A stretch of 64,000 nucleotides of DNA from Hydractinia symbiolongicarpus (lineage: Eukaryota > Cnidaria > Hydrozoa > Anthoathecata > Hydractiniidae): NCBI RefSeq assembly GCF_029227915.1, contig NC_079878.1:188001-252000 (forward strand), in the 5' to 3' direction. The notes under the pieces were generated by a model that made no database searches, had not been told where the DNA came from, and was given only the letters and a program-made list of their open reading frames with translations. This document shows, piece by piece, positions 47,768 through 57,481 of this stretch. Numbering within the stretch: position 1 is the first letter of the stretch; each line of letters starts with the position of its first letter. A program made the translations under genes and the position numbers.

Positions 47768-48785
47768 CTCTTTAATAATAGCCGTCGTCTGTCTGTCTGT
47801 GTGTCCGCGAAAGCCGTGTCCCGTGACGGAAACACGAAATTTTTAAAATGCGCATCAATACCAAATGTGATATATTTTTATCCACTTTGTTGCGACGGGT
47901 AAATTTAAAGGACGAGCGAACACGACGGGCGACCCCGTGGATTTTTCTACGGGTTAACGACTAGTCTCTTTAATAATAGCCGTCGTCTGTCTGTCTGTGT
48001 GTCCGCGAAAGCCGTGTCCCGTAACGGAAACACGAACTTTTTAAAATGCGCATCAATACCAAATGCGATATATTTCTGTCCACTTTGTTGCAACGGGTTA
48101 ATTTAAAGGACGGGCGACCCCGTGGATTTTTCCACGGGCTAACGGCTAGTCTCTTTATTAATAGCCGTCGTCTGTCTGCCTGTGTGTCCGCGAAAGCCGT
48201 GTCCCGTAACGGAAACACAAACTTTTTAAAATGCGCATCAATACCAAATGCGATATATTTCTGTCCACTTTGTTGCAACGGGTTAATTTAAAGGACGGGC
48301 GACCCCGTGGATTTTTCCACGGGCTAACGACTAGTCTCTTTAATAATAGCCGTCGTCTGTCTGCCTGTGTGTCCGCGAAAGCCGTGTCCCGTAACGGAAA
48401 CACGAACTTTTTAAAATGCGCATCAATACCAAATGCGATATATTCCTGTCCACTTTGTTGCAACGGGTTAATTTAAAGGACGGGCGAACCCGTGGATTTT
48501 TCCACGGGCTAACGACTAGTCTCTTTAATAATAGCCGTCGTCTGTCTGCCTGTGTGTCCGCGAAAGCCGTGTCCCGTAACGGAAACACGAACTTTTTAAA
48601 ATGCGCATCAATACCAAATGCGATATATTCCTGTCCACTTTGTTGCAACGGGTTAATTTAAAGGACGGGCGAACCCGTGGATTTTTCCACGGGCTAACGA
48701 CTAGTCTCTTTAATAATAGCCGTCGTCTGTCTGCCTGTGTGTCTGCGAAAGCCGTGTCCCGTAACGGAAACACGAAATTTTCCTC
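47768..48785. repeat. Satellite array, 185-bp monomer, about 5.5 copies
   Basis: The phrase CTCTTTAATAATAGCCG begins monomers at 47768, 47966, 48151 (TTAT variant), 48336, 48521 and 48706. The first period is 198 bp, then 185 four times. The last copy is cut off near 48780. Each monomer contains GTCCGCGAAAGCCGTGTCCC, AAAATGCGCATCAATACCAA, ATGCGATATATT, CACTTTGTTGC and the dyad CCGTGGATTTTTCCACGGG, and ends CTAACGACTAGT. Middle copies are almost identical, so the array was recently expanded or homogenised. Open frames on both strands here are by-products of the repeat. Confidence 0.9.
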
Positions 48786-49574
48786 GGTAATCATGCCGGT
48801 ACGGTTGTGCAACACGGTTTACCCGGACTAACTGCTCAGCCCGGTTTTAACAGTGGACTGTTTCCTGTTTGTTTTTATTTAAACAGATTCTGCGATAAAG
48901 TTTTTTCAACAGGGTATTATCCCGATACGCCTGCACTAAGCGGTCAGCCCGGTGTCACAATTAATCTTTTTAATTTCATAGGAATAATTGACCGACTGTT
49001 GTTGCTATGACGGGGTAACAACGGTTTTTACTCTGTTTTTATTTCATCTAACGTTGCGGGAAAGTTATTTTTTGAAAAAATAGTTGCAACACTATAATGG
49101 TGAAGGCGCTTCACTTGATTTACGACATACTGTATACCAGTAGTAAAGCGCTTTACCTGATCGTGTGCAACAGTTTACGACTACTATTAATTGTTCCATC
49201 GATGTGTTCAAAGCTGTTTGCCTGTACTAGGCGTTCAACCTGGTTGCACAAATAATTTTGAATTTACGCCGAAACTTATTCTGCAAAATAAAATAATATT
49301 GACCGATTGTTTTTGTTATGATGGAGTAAAAACGGTTTGTAAACTCTGTTTTTATTTCAGCTTTTGTTGCGGGAAAGTTATTTTTTGAAAAATATGTGAC
49401 AGTCGCAACACTATAATGGTGTATGCGCTTCACTTAATTTACGACATACTGTATACCTGTACTAAAGCGCTCCACAGTTCACGGCATTTATTAAGCGCTC
49501 CACAGAGTGTTTAACACCGGATCACACCTTGACCTGTGGCTTACCCCGGCGTTTCAACGCCAGGTTTCCCGGCT
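48786..49574. repeat. Spacer repeat within composite satellite element
   Basis: Non-satellite sequence between the array and another monomer. It contains two diverged internal copies (about 48940-49190 and 49190-49450) sharing AAAGTTATTTTTTGAAAAA, CACTATAATGGTG and ACGACATACTGTATACC. A dispersed copy lies at 13900-14440. Confidence 0.6.
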
Positions 49575-50745
49575 ATCTCTTTAAAAATAGCCGTTGTCTG
49601 TCTGTGTGTCCGCGAAAGCGGCGTCCTGTAACGGAAACACGAAATTTTTAAAATGCGCACGAATATCAAATGCGATATACTTTTATCCACTTTGTTGCGA
49701 CGGGTAAATTTAAAGGACGAGCGAACGCGACGGGCGACCCCGTGGATTTTTCTACGGGTTAACGACTAGTCTCTATAATAATAGCCGTATTCCGTCTGTC
49801 TGTTCGTGCGTCAAAAGCGACTTGTGTTAACCACGCACGAAATTGCGCGCAGCTCTCTGATCTTTTCGCTGCGCTATTTTAAAGTTTCATTCCTATTGTG
49901 TCTTTTGCGTAGTCCAAAACTTTAATTTAATAAGTTTTTTATACAAAATTCATGGTTAATTAACTTTTATTGTTCCTTCGATGCAGTTTATTTGTTATAA
50001 ATAACTACACGGACAAACAAAGTTGCGGACAATTAACATTACGTTTTCTATTTCATTAAAGAAGCTTTATTTATTCGCGCCTTTGAAAGGAAATTAACAA
50101 AAAAAAAAGTTTTTGATAATAGGAGAACAATAAATTTTAGAAGAATTTAGTAAGTGATTTTTTGTTTCTTCTAAACATGAATTTGAATATTATTTTGTAA
50201 AATTTTGTTTCATCTTCAACCATTTTTATTTTTTTTTGAAACAATAAAGCTGGATGTGCTTAATTTTTTTGCCGAAACTTATTATGTTTTTAACTGAACA
50301 AAAAGTGTAAGAAAATGTCAAATTTGGTTTTTTAAAAGCTATTTGCAAGAAAGGCCTCTTTTTTAACCTCAATCAGGTCGTGAAAATGCGTCAGTTATTG
50401 TTAAATATATTTATTTTACGAGAAAGCGGCGTAACACTACTTCCGATAATCTATACTATATAAAAAAGGTGTAGTTTACACTGCTTCCGTGTCTGTGTAT
50501 ATTTCCAGGAACCATGGCTACCACAGACAAACAGGTGCGCGAAATAATTACGTCGGCTAATTTCCGTGGGTTGTTCCACGGGTTAAACGAATAGTCTATA
50601 TTATAATACCCGTATACGTCTGTCCGTCCGTCTGTCTGTCACGCAAAATGGTAGCTTAGCTGCGCAGGTAGCGAGACGCACGCAATGCGGTAAAAAAAGG
50701 CCGGGCGAGTCCGTGGAAAAATCCACGGGCTAACGACTAGTAAAT
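49575..50745. repeat. Right part of composite repeat: monomer of 198-bp type, unique filler and unit X
   Basis: A 198-bp-type monomer lies at 49575-49770, with GACGAGCGAACGCGACGGGC as in the first monomer at 47768. A diverged unit follows (49771-49900), then AT-rich filler, and a Helentron-like X unit in plus orientation at about 50575-50745. That last unit has ACCCGTATACGTCTGTCC, TCACGCAAAATGGTAGC and AATCCACGGGCTAACGACTA. No gene is seen. Confidence 0.6.
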
Positions 50746-50801
50746 AATATAATACAAAATATCTAATAATAAATATATGTCCCTTAAGATATGCCTAAGG
50801 C

Positions 50802-50832
50802 CATTACCATTATGTAAAGAATAATGGTAATG
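50802..50832. repeat. Small inverted repeat
   Basis: CATTACCATTAT and ATAATGGTAATG flank a 7-base loop. No gene context. Possibly the core of a short foldback element. Confidence 0.5.
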
Positions 50833-51582
50833 ACATCATCCATGCCTCAATGCATAATAGTTCCTAAGGAACACCACTAGATATAATAGATATCAGAAAC
50901 CTTTATACACATAAAGACTCAATACACTCATAAACATTAAAACAGATACATAAACAAAGACTTTACACATAAAAAACATAAACAAAACTAAGACTGTTTC
51001 AGACACATCGAGTAGATGCTTTTGTTCACGTGATACCGTTACCGTTTCGGAGCAAAATCATTTCACTTTTTACATTGGAACAAAATAATTGCGTTTCGCA
51101 TATCGGATAAGTTCGGTTTCGTGTGGACAAACACACTATCCCGCACGAAAGTATACCTCTATCTGCAACATGTGAACATGGTTCTTTTTAGTAAACAGCA
51201 AGAAGCCAACCTTGTTCCCATGGATTTTTATGGAATTTTTTTGTTTTTAAGACTGAAATACAGTTGAACTCACGTAAAACCCCCATAATTCGAAAAATCA
51301 TACAAATCGAACGGATTCTTTAGGTTCCCCTGATCGTATTTTTTCCTCATCTAATTCGAATATTGTAATAGTATAATTTTCTCTCAATTTGGTTCCTCAG
51401 ATTCAAATGTTTTTACGTACCGTATTTCCTCCAATAAGCGCCGCCCTCTATTAAGCGCCGCCCTCTAATAAGCGCCGCACCTAAAATTCGAATTTCGAAA
51501 TAAGCGCCGCCCTCTAATAAGCGCCGCACCCTCAAATGCGGCGCTTATTAGAAAATCAAGAGAAAATGAGATTTCAATGCTT

Positions 51583-52344
51583 TTATTCGAACTCTATAGT
51601 CTTCTTATTGCAATATTCATTTACATTAAGTTCTAAATAGCTAAATTTACATTTCTTCTTATTAAGTTCCTCATAAAGAATGTTTGCAATGTTACTGTTG
51701 GTTGAACAGCAAAGAAACTTGGCAGGGACGACCAAGCCAAGCTCTCGTTTCCTTTTTCCCGTTACTTTTGCGATCATCGTGTTGTTTTTATCAGATTTCA
51801 AAAATTGTTTCGTTAGTTTGGATAGTTCAATGGGTAAATGTCCGACTAAAAACTCATCATCCTTTTCTCCCAGATCGTCTGAATCTATTTCGACAACTTC
51901 TTTATTGACCTCTTTAGATACTGGTTCGATCGCGACCTCAGTTTCTTTGACTGCTTCAGTTTCCTTTGCTGCTTTACTTCCTTTGGTTGATTTTCTTCCT
52001 TTGGCTTTGGTTACTTTGTTCGTTTTGTTTGTTTCGCTTGGTTCACTTTTCTCGTTTTCAACCGCTGGTGTAGTACTTGATTCTGATTCTGTCTTTTTAT
52101 TTTCTTCTGTAGGTTTTTTGTCGGATTCATCTTCACCTTTTACTGTAACCTGTGGCTTTAGTTTGTATACACCTATGGCGTTTTGATCATATTCTTTGGC
52201 CTCTTCTCTTTCGTCTGGTTTGCAGTTAAGTTTCTCTCCCAGAGTTGGAGTCCAAACATCTTTGTAGACATGGTGGCCTCGTATGTTTGTTTCAAACTTC
52301 ACAATAAAGGCAAATGAAAAGTTTCTTGGAATAGTTCTAGCCAT
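51583..52344 (-). CDS. HIRAN-domain accessory protein of pogo-type transposon
   Basis: An open frame of 253 residues from an ATG. Residues 10-62 (FSFAFIVKFETNIRGHHVYK, then WTPTLGEKLNCKPDEREEAK and YDQNAIGVYKL) match the first half of a HIRAN domain: a W/G-x-x-x-G-E-x-L-x-x-x-x-E/P core followed by the D-x-N-A-I motif. Residues 166-234 (LVGHLPIELSKLTKQFLKSD, later VVPAKFLCC and ILYEELNKKKCKF) match the second half, G-H-L-x-x-E-L and onward. Between them, residues 63-163 form a Lys/Glu/Ser/Thr-rich low-complexity insert with a basic AKGRKSTKGSK patch and an acidic DSDDLGEKDDE end. HIRAN domains in HLTF-type helicases bind 3' ends of single-stranded DNA. The protein is transcribed divergently from the transposase. 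A related protein occurs in the neighbouring element, so it is probably a real component of these transposons. Confidence 0.8.
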   Translation of the reverse strand: MARTIPRNFSFAFIVKFETNIRGHHVYKDVWTPTLGEKLNCKPDEREEAKEYDQNAIGVYKLKPQVTVKGEDESDKKPTEENKKTESESSTTPAVENEKSEPSETNKTNKVTKAKGRKSTKGSKAAKETEAVKETEVAIEPVSKEVNKEVVEIDSDDLGEKDDEFLVGHLPIELSKLTKQFLKSDKNNTMIAKVTGKRKRELGLVVPAKFLCCSTNSNIANILYEELNKKKCKFSYLELNVNEYCNKKTIEFE

Positions 52345-52520
52345 GTTTCGCCCTCTCTTGAATGTACAGCGAAGTCATTGCATTGTTTGTTTACCTTTTG
52401 AAAAAATGGAATGCGGGAAGCTATTGTAATGCTTGATTTTGGTACGAAAAATGAAGTCGTTCTAGTGTATAATAAACAAAATATTTCTAGCGAGCGAGGT
52501 GTGTGTGTGTGCAAAATAAC
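52345..52520. promoter_or_regulatory. Divergent promoter region of the two-gene transposon
   Basis: This is the 176-bp gap between the start codons of the HIRAN gene (minus) and transposase (plus). It must contain control sequences for both genes unless they have upstream exons. TATAATAAACAAAATA near 52467 would suit a TATA-like element for the plus gene. A GTGTGTGTGTG run ends just before the transposase ATG. Confidence 0.45.
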
Positions 52521-53939
52521 ATGGCTCCAACCGAGAATTCACACAAAGGAGAAAAAATCAAATCCTATTCCTTGGATCTGAAGAAGGAAGTCGTGGAATA
52601 TGCAATCAATTATTCAAATCGCCAAGCAGGAAGGCGATACAATGTTGACGAGAGGAGAGTTCGTGAATGGAGAGCAAAAATGGAAGACATCAAAGCCAGG
52701 GTTGCTGATAAAGGTGGACTGAAAAGAAGAAGACTTGATGGTGGGGGAAGAAAGCTCACGAACGACGACTTAGAAGAAGAAGTACTCATCTGGATAATGG
52801 ATCGTAGATCAGCAATGCTTAGAGTTTCTCGAAAATTAATAATGAAGAAAGCAAAGATTATCCATGACAAAAGCACCGATGACCCTGCTGTAAAAGAGAG
52901 CTTTGTAGCCAGTCGTGGATGGTTGGAAAAATTTATGAAAAGAAACGGACTTTCTTTAAGGAGAAGAACAACTACCGCTCAAAAGAATCCTAGTTGTATG
53001 GTCGACAAACTTGTCATGTATGTTTTACAGTGCCGACGATTACAAAGAAAATTTAAATACTCCGCTGGTTCAATCATTGCGATGGATGAAACTGCAATTT
53101 GGTCTGACATGCTCTCAGGGACAACTGTAGAAAGCAAAGGAAAGAAAGACATTCCTTTAAAGACCACTGGCCATGAGAAAGTCAGAGTTTCTGTGTGCCT
53201 TACAGCAAAGGCTGATGGAACACGGCTCAAACCATTCATCGTTTTTGGGGGTGCAAAGCGGGAATGTAATGCTCTAAACGAAGAATACAAATCTAAATGT
53301 ATTATCGCTTCATCTTCAAATGCTTGGATGAATGAGGAATTGACATTAGAATACATTAAAACAGTTATTGGTAAATTTTCTTTTCAAAAGCGATTGTTAG
53401 CTTGGGATTCCTTTGAATGCCACATGATGCAAACAATCAAGCAACGTTTGAAAAGTTTCAATGTTGATTCAGTTATCGTCCCCGGTGGTTGTACTCCGTA
53501 TATTCAAGCCCCCGATGTTTCGTGGAATAAGCCATTCAAAGCTCATGTTACCGAAGCTTACGATACATGGCTTAGTGAAGGGATCCACGAATATACAAAA
53601 GCAGGTAATATGAAGCCACCTCCGCGAAGGAAAGTAATCGAGTGGATCTTAGAAGGTTGGAAAAAGCTGTCAAGTGAGCTCATCGTGAAATCTTTTAAAA
53701 CATGCGGTTTAAGCCTTCCAGTCGATGGTAGTGAAGATGACAAGATCCACTGTTTTAAAAAGGAGGGAGCTTGTCCTGATGGGGCATCACGGCTAAGAGA
53801 ATCCCTGAATATCTTGCAAGAGGAAGAGAGTCAAATAAATCCTTTTGAGAACATAACAGATTCGGATGTTGAGGATGCATGCGGGCCGTTTCATTTGATT
53901 GACTCTGATCAAGAAAGCGACGAAGAAATTGATGTTTGA
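52521..53939 (+). CDS. pogo-superfamily (DDE_1/CENP-B-like) transposase, complete
   Basis: A 472-residue frame. The start chosen is the ATG at 52521 (MAPTENSHKGEKIKSYSLD). The same frame also opens upstream at GTG but without an ATG. Residues 14-60 form a Psq/CENP-B N-type helix-turn-helix (SYSLDLKKEVVEYAINYSNR, then YNVDERRVREWRAKM). A GGGRKLTNDDLEEEVLIWI block and RGWLEKFMKRNGLSLRRRTT mark the second, CENP-B-type helix-turn-helix (about 80-150). The DDE_1 catalytic core carries its three acidic residues: D189 in IIAMDETAIW, D296 in LLAWDSFECH and D332 in YIQAPDVSWNKPFK, giving a DD35-36D spacing. The C-terminus is acidic (SDVEDACGPF, SDQESDEEIDV). The frame is uninterrupted. It would cut and paste the element by binding the end repeats. 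The neighbour is the divergent HIRAN gene. Confidence 0.9.
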   Translation: MAPTENSHKGEKIKSYSLDLKKEVVEYAINYSNRQAGRRYNVDERRVREWRAKMEDIKARVADKGGLKRRRLDGGGRKLTNDDLEEEVLIWIMDRRSAMLRVSRKLIMKKAKIIHDKSTDDPAVKESFVASRGWLEKFMKRNGLSLRRRTTTAQKNPSCMVDKLVMYVLQCRRLQRKFKYSAGSIIAMDETAIWSDMLSGTTVESKGKKDIPLKTTGHEKVRVSVCLTAKADGTRLKPFIVFGGAKRECNALNEEYKSKCIIASSSNAWMNEELTLEYIKTVIGKFSFQKRLLAWDSFECHMMQTIKQRLKSFNVDSVIVPGGCTPYIQAPDVSWNKPFKAHVTEAYDTWLSEGIHEYTKAGNMKPPPRRKVIEWILEGWKKLSSELIVKSFKTCGLSLPVDGSEDDKIHCFKKEGACPDGASRLRESLNILQEEESQINPFENITDSDVEDACGPFHLIDSDQESDEEIDV

Positions 53940-54482
53940 AATTATCTTTGTTATATTTGATAGAAAGAGAACAGGAAAAGACACGATAATTCACCCGTTA
54001 TTTCTTTCTCGTACGTTACTTACCCCTCTATAGAACCCCAAATCTATCAAAAAAACTTTTACTAAGGATAGCATTCAACCAACGGATTGAATTTGAAGAA
54101 TAGGCAAAAACTTCAGAAACTTGAAATCTGAAATTTCGAAATAAGCGCCGCCCTCTATTAAGCGCCGCCCTCTAATAAGCGCCGCACCTAAAATCACAAA
54201 AATTAAATAAGCGCCGCGGCGCTTATTAGAGGAAATACGGTATTCAAAAAAAGATTTAACGGGACGAAGCAATGTTCTATTACTGACTTTTTTCTAATAG
54301 AGTAATTCTACGTAAAGTTTATTGCTATATAAATAATTCTTACAAAAATACCAGGTAGCTTGTTAAAACCGTGAAAAACCAACACCCTTTGCGTATATTT
54401 TTTTTCAAAATTTGGCTGATAAAACTTAAACTTTTATAATCCGAACAAATCCCCAAAATGATTTGACTTACACGAGTTCAGC

Positions 54483-54543
54483 TCAACCTCGTCCCCAGGG
54501 TGTTGTTCATCAACAAGGCAACATGCCTTGGAAACGAGGTTGA
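54483..54543. mobile_element. 61-bp MITE with 8-bp target duplication (hAT-like)
   Basis: The ends TCAACCTCG and CGAGGTTGA are inverted repeats. The direct repeat AGTTCAGC flanks it at 54475-54482 and 54544-54551. An 8-bp duplication is the hAT signature. It has landed in the right-hand tip of the Tigger-type MITE and duplicated part of that tip. Confidence 0.75.
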
Positions 54544-54927
54544 AGTTCAGCTGTTTAAAAAACAACTAACAACCCTAGATACGAGGTTGGTTATAGGCAT
54601 CATGAGACACAGTTTTGAAGAAAAATAGGCTTCAAATAAAAACCAGGTGCGAATAAAAGTCGACAAAACGTTTAAAAGTTGTTCTTTCCCTGACATAACA
54701 CGATTAACTACTTTAGAGGCAGAAACTTTCGCGGGCATTAACTTTCGCGTTTTTCGCGTTTTTTGATCATTTTCGCGAAAGTTTATGCCTTTGGAAATTC
54801 TAAATCATCAAAACGCAAAAGTTTTTTCACGCGAAATCATGGATATTTTTCAAAACGCGAAAGTTTTTTCACCATAAAAAAATCATAAAAACGGAGCAGT
54901 TTTTAAAAGTAATGATTTATTTCTACT

Positions 54928-55480
54928 TTAATCATCGTCAACTACATTAACACTTGGTGTTTTTTTCTTCTTTGGAGCAGCGAGCATTTCTCGGATGTCC
55001 CGATTATTTGAAACAGTGCTTGTGGATGCAGACTTTTTCTTCCTTTTGCCGGGGGCCTGCGGTGTAACGACTGTAGGCGGCAACGTCATGACGAAATTGA
55101 ACAGATTTCCAACCGCTATGTCTTCTGTTGGTTCCGTGTAGAGATCTTTAACTAGATCTAAATAACGTGATGTTAATTTCGCTTGAAGAATGGTGGCTGG
55201 TGTTTCGATCACAGCTTGACATTCTATTTCAAGTCCTCCTTGTACTAAGGGAGAACGGCGATAATGTTCTGAAGAAAGCGTACAATACATAGACGTACCT
55301 CGATCTAAGAAATACTTTGTTGTTTTTGAAATCTCTTTTGGCAAGTGTCTAACAGTTTCTCCATTTTCGCTCACTGTCTTTATAGCAAATCTATCGAAGG
55401 TGTTTCCAGGCTCGTGAAGACAAATAAGTTTTTCGTTCTCTTTTGGTTGCTAAAATCTTCGATAGTAATGATATCCTCTT
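54928..55480 (-). pseudogene. HIRAN-domain protein of second transposon, one nonsense codon
   Basis: On the minus strand the reading starts near 55480 with YHYYRRF, a TAG, then QPKENEKLICLHEPGNTFDR and FAIKTVSENGETVRHLPKEI, continuing to a stop at 54928. The TAG stands where the protein at 51583-52344 has Trp (VWTPTLGEKL), so it is probably a TGG to TAG mutation. The two halves of the HIRAN domain are directly joined here (AIKTVSENGETVRHL), with no low-complexity insert. The C-terminus is basic (PGKRKKKSAS, APKKKKT). An ATG at 55372-55374 leaves an open 148-codon frame that lacks the first half of the domain. Confidence 0.7.
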
Positions 55481-55849
55481 ACAGCGGCAGTAAATGTATG
55501 CTTTTTCATATTGATGAAAAGATTTGTAGTAACAGTGATAAAAGATGTTATGTTCAAAACAATAAAAAAACTGTTGTTTTTGGATATAAGTTCGATTTTT
55601 TTTTAATTTTATTCATTTCTAAAGAAAATTCGATTGAATGATTCGAAATAAAAACATTCGATTATTCGCGAAAAAAGAAAAAAAAAACACTCCGTTGTAC
55701 AATAATTATTTTTGATTGCATCAGACGGGAATGTTTTGATTTTAATCTGCGATGGAGGAGATATGAGTAGAGAGCTTTCAAAAACAAGTTCTGGGATTAT
55801 GTAAACAAACTTACAGGGTGTTTGATAGAGAGCTCTGTCAATATCCATC

Positions 55850-57220
55850 ATCATGTCGTTTTTAAGAAAGATGCAGCTAAGAGGCGAAAAGAGGCAAACA
55901 ATCAAGAATATGAAATTTCTCAACAAAGCTTGTAAAGTCAGAGAACAGAAGAAAATGGTAAGTATATATGTGATTTTCGAGTTTACAGTATTTAAAGATT
56001 TTTGTGTAAGACAAAAGCAAGAAACTTTCTAATTAAAACCGGCAGACCCTTATTATTAGGTGAGGTAGATGAGATGGTGAGAAAATATCTTCTATCACTG
56101 AGCAAAAGAGGTGGAGTAATCAATACAACACTAGCAAATGCAACAGCCAAAGCTCTGATGAGTAAGTATCCTCATGCTGTCGGTCAAGTTGACATCGACC
56201 CATCGCGTTGGGCAAAAAGCCTGTTTTCCCGAATAAATTTTGTCAAGCAGAGAAAAACATCGTCAAAGATGGATATACCTGATGGGGCTCGAAAAGAGAT
56301 AGAGTTGCTATATCTCCATGACGTTGTATCAAAAGTAGAGCAGTACAACATACCATCTGCCTTATTTTTAAATATCGATCAAACTCCGTTAAAGTACGTT
56401 TCAGTAGGTAATGAAACAATGGCAGCAAAGGGAGTTCACTCTGTGACGATTGAAGGAAGTGCGGATACGCGTTCAATAACTGGAACATTTACCATTTCGT
56501 TTGATGGAAACTTTCTTCCTATTCAACTTATTTATGGTGGCAAGACAACGAAAAGTTTACCGATGTTTGAATTTCCAAAAGATTTCAGCCTCAGCACAAA
56601 TCCCAAACATTTTTTAAACACGGATGAATCGCTTAAGTTCTTGAAAGAAATCATCAAGTCTTATGTAGTCAAACAAAGACAGATCCTGGTCAAATGACGG
56701 CAGCTGTACTCGACGCTTTTAAAGAAGCAAACATATGTATCGTCAATGTCCCTGCTAATATGACAAAGTTCTACCAGCCACTTGATCTGACGGTCAATGG
56801 TTTCTGCAAACGATTTCTCAAACGTAAATTTAACGAATGGTACTCAGACAAGGGGAAAGGGCAGATAGATAATGGTGTTGAGATTGATGACGTTCAAGTA
56901 GGGTTACAGTTGTTCACGCCGGTTGGATTGTGGAATTCTACAACCACATGAGCACGCCGAAAGGGAAAGAAATTATCGATAGTGGATGGAAAAGTGCTGG
57001 TATTTTTGATGCCTTAGAACTCAGTTCAAGCAAAATGCCATCGATTGATCCTTTCCAAGATATAGATCCGATGCTGAGTAATGCTGTTGAGCAATCTGAT
57101 GATAGCCATCTCTTAGCAATTTGTGATGTCACAGTGGAGGCATTTGAAGCGTTATGTGGAAGCTAGATTCAAGAAAGTGATGACGATACTGGCTCAGAAT
57201 GGGAAGAGGCAGATGATTAA
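55850..57220 (+). pseudogene. pogo-superfamily transposase of second transposon, frameshifted
   Basis: An N-terminal remnant near 55862-55930 (KKDAAKRRKEANNQEYEISQ) is followed by a stop. The main open stretch is 56002-56697, with GRPLLLGEVDEMVRKYLLSL (a CENP-B-type helix-turn-helix) and the first catalytic Asp in ALFLNIDQTPLKYVSVGNET. Frame changes near 56695 and 56940 lead through AVLDAFKEANICIVNVPANM (second Asp) and KFYQPLDLTVNGFCKRFLKR (third Asp) to a tail with SSSKMPSIDPFQDIDPML. All three catalytic Asp are recognisable but lie in different frames, so this copy is dead. Confidence 0.8.
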
Positions 57221-57481
57221 ATTTACTTAGCCTAAACTTGTATATTTTATACATTTTTGATTACGGTAAAGACCTTAGATGTGATTTAACGAATAATTTT
57301 TTTCTTGGATTTTGGCCACTCGCAAAAGTTTTTTCACGCGAATATGAACCTTATTTTGAATTCGCGAAAGTTTTTCCCGCGAAATTTGTTTCAAAAATCG
57401 CCAAACGCTAAAGTTTTGTCGCGTTTTTTTTTTTTTTTGACACGGGAAAGTTAATGTCCGCGAAAGTTTCTGCCCTTAAAG

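Larger units (their letters stand above)
51420..54240. mobile_element. Intact-looking two-gene pogo-superfamily transposon with TA duplication
   Basis: The left end CCGTATTTCCTCCAATAAGC and the right end CTTATTAGAGGAAATACGG are terminal inverted repeats (one mismatch in this stretch), each next to TA (51418-51419, 54241-54242). Inside both ends are tandem copies of a CTCTAATAAGCGCCGC word in direct and inverted orientation, about six on the left (51435-51550) and five on the right (54140-54230). They are likely transposase binding sites. Two divergent genes fill the middle: a HIRAN-domain protein to the left and a transposase to the right, with 176 bp between their start codons. Length is 2821 bp. 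Both frames are open and the ends and target duplication are intact, so the copy may be recent or even active. Confidence 0.85.
51261..54562. mobile_element. Tigger-type MITE split by two later insertions
   Basis: The left end CAGTTGAACTCACGT follows TA at 51259-51260. Its partner is CACGAGTTCAGCTG, which today is interrupted: CACGAGTTCAGC at 54471-54482, then a short MITE, then AGTTCAGCTG at 54544-54553. Between its halves sits the complete pogo-type element 51420-54240. TTCGAA-type subterminal words (TAATTCGAA) occur in the left arm. The exact right boundary is not certain. Confidence 0.5.
54711..57481. mobile_element. Second two-gene pogo-superfamily transposon, decayed
   Basis: The left end CTTTAGAGGCAGAAACTTTC follows TA at 54709-54710. 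The right end GAAAGTTTCTGCCCTTAAAG precedes TA at 57482-57483. Subterminal words of the type TTCGCGAAAGTTTTTTCACG recur in both arms. Inside are a HIRAN-type gene on the minus strand (54928 to about 55480) and a transposase on the plus strand (about 55850-57220), the same divergent layout as in 51420-54240. The two elements share no obvious end sequence, so they belong to different families. Confidence 0.8.

Noticed and set aside
48046-48831. Repeated 76-102 codon open frames on both strands
   Set aside because: They recur once per 185-bp satellite monomer and cross monomer borders. They are products of repeat structure.
51680-52186. 168-codon open frame on the plus strand opposite the HIRAN gene
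   Set aside because: It is the antisense of the low-complexity insert; Ser/Phe-rich composition comes from Lys/Glu codons on the other strand. No domain.
55609-55926. 105-codon minus-strand frame in the second transposon
   Set aside because: Opposite the transposase start region; Phe/Ile-rich with no domain. Probably chance.
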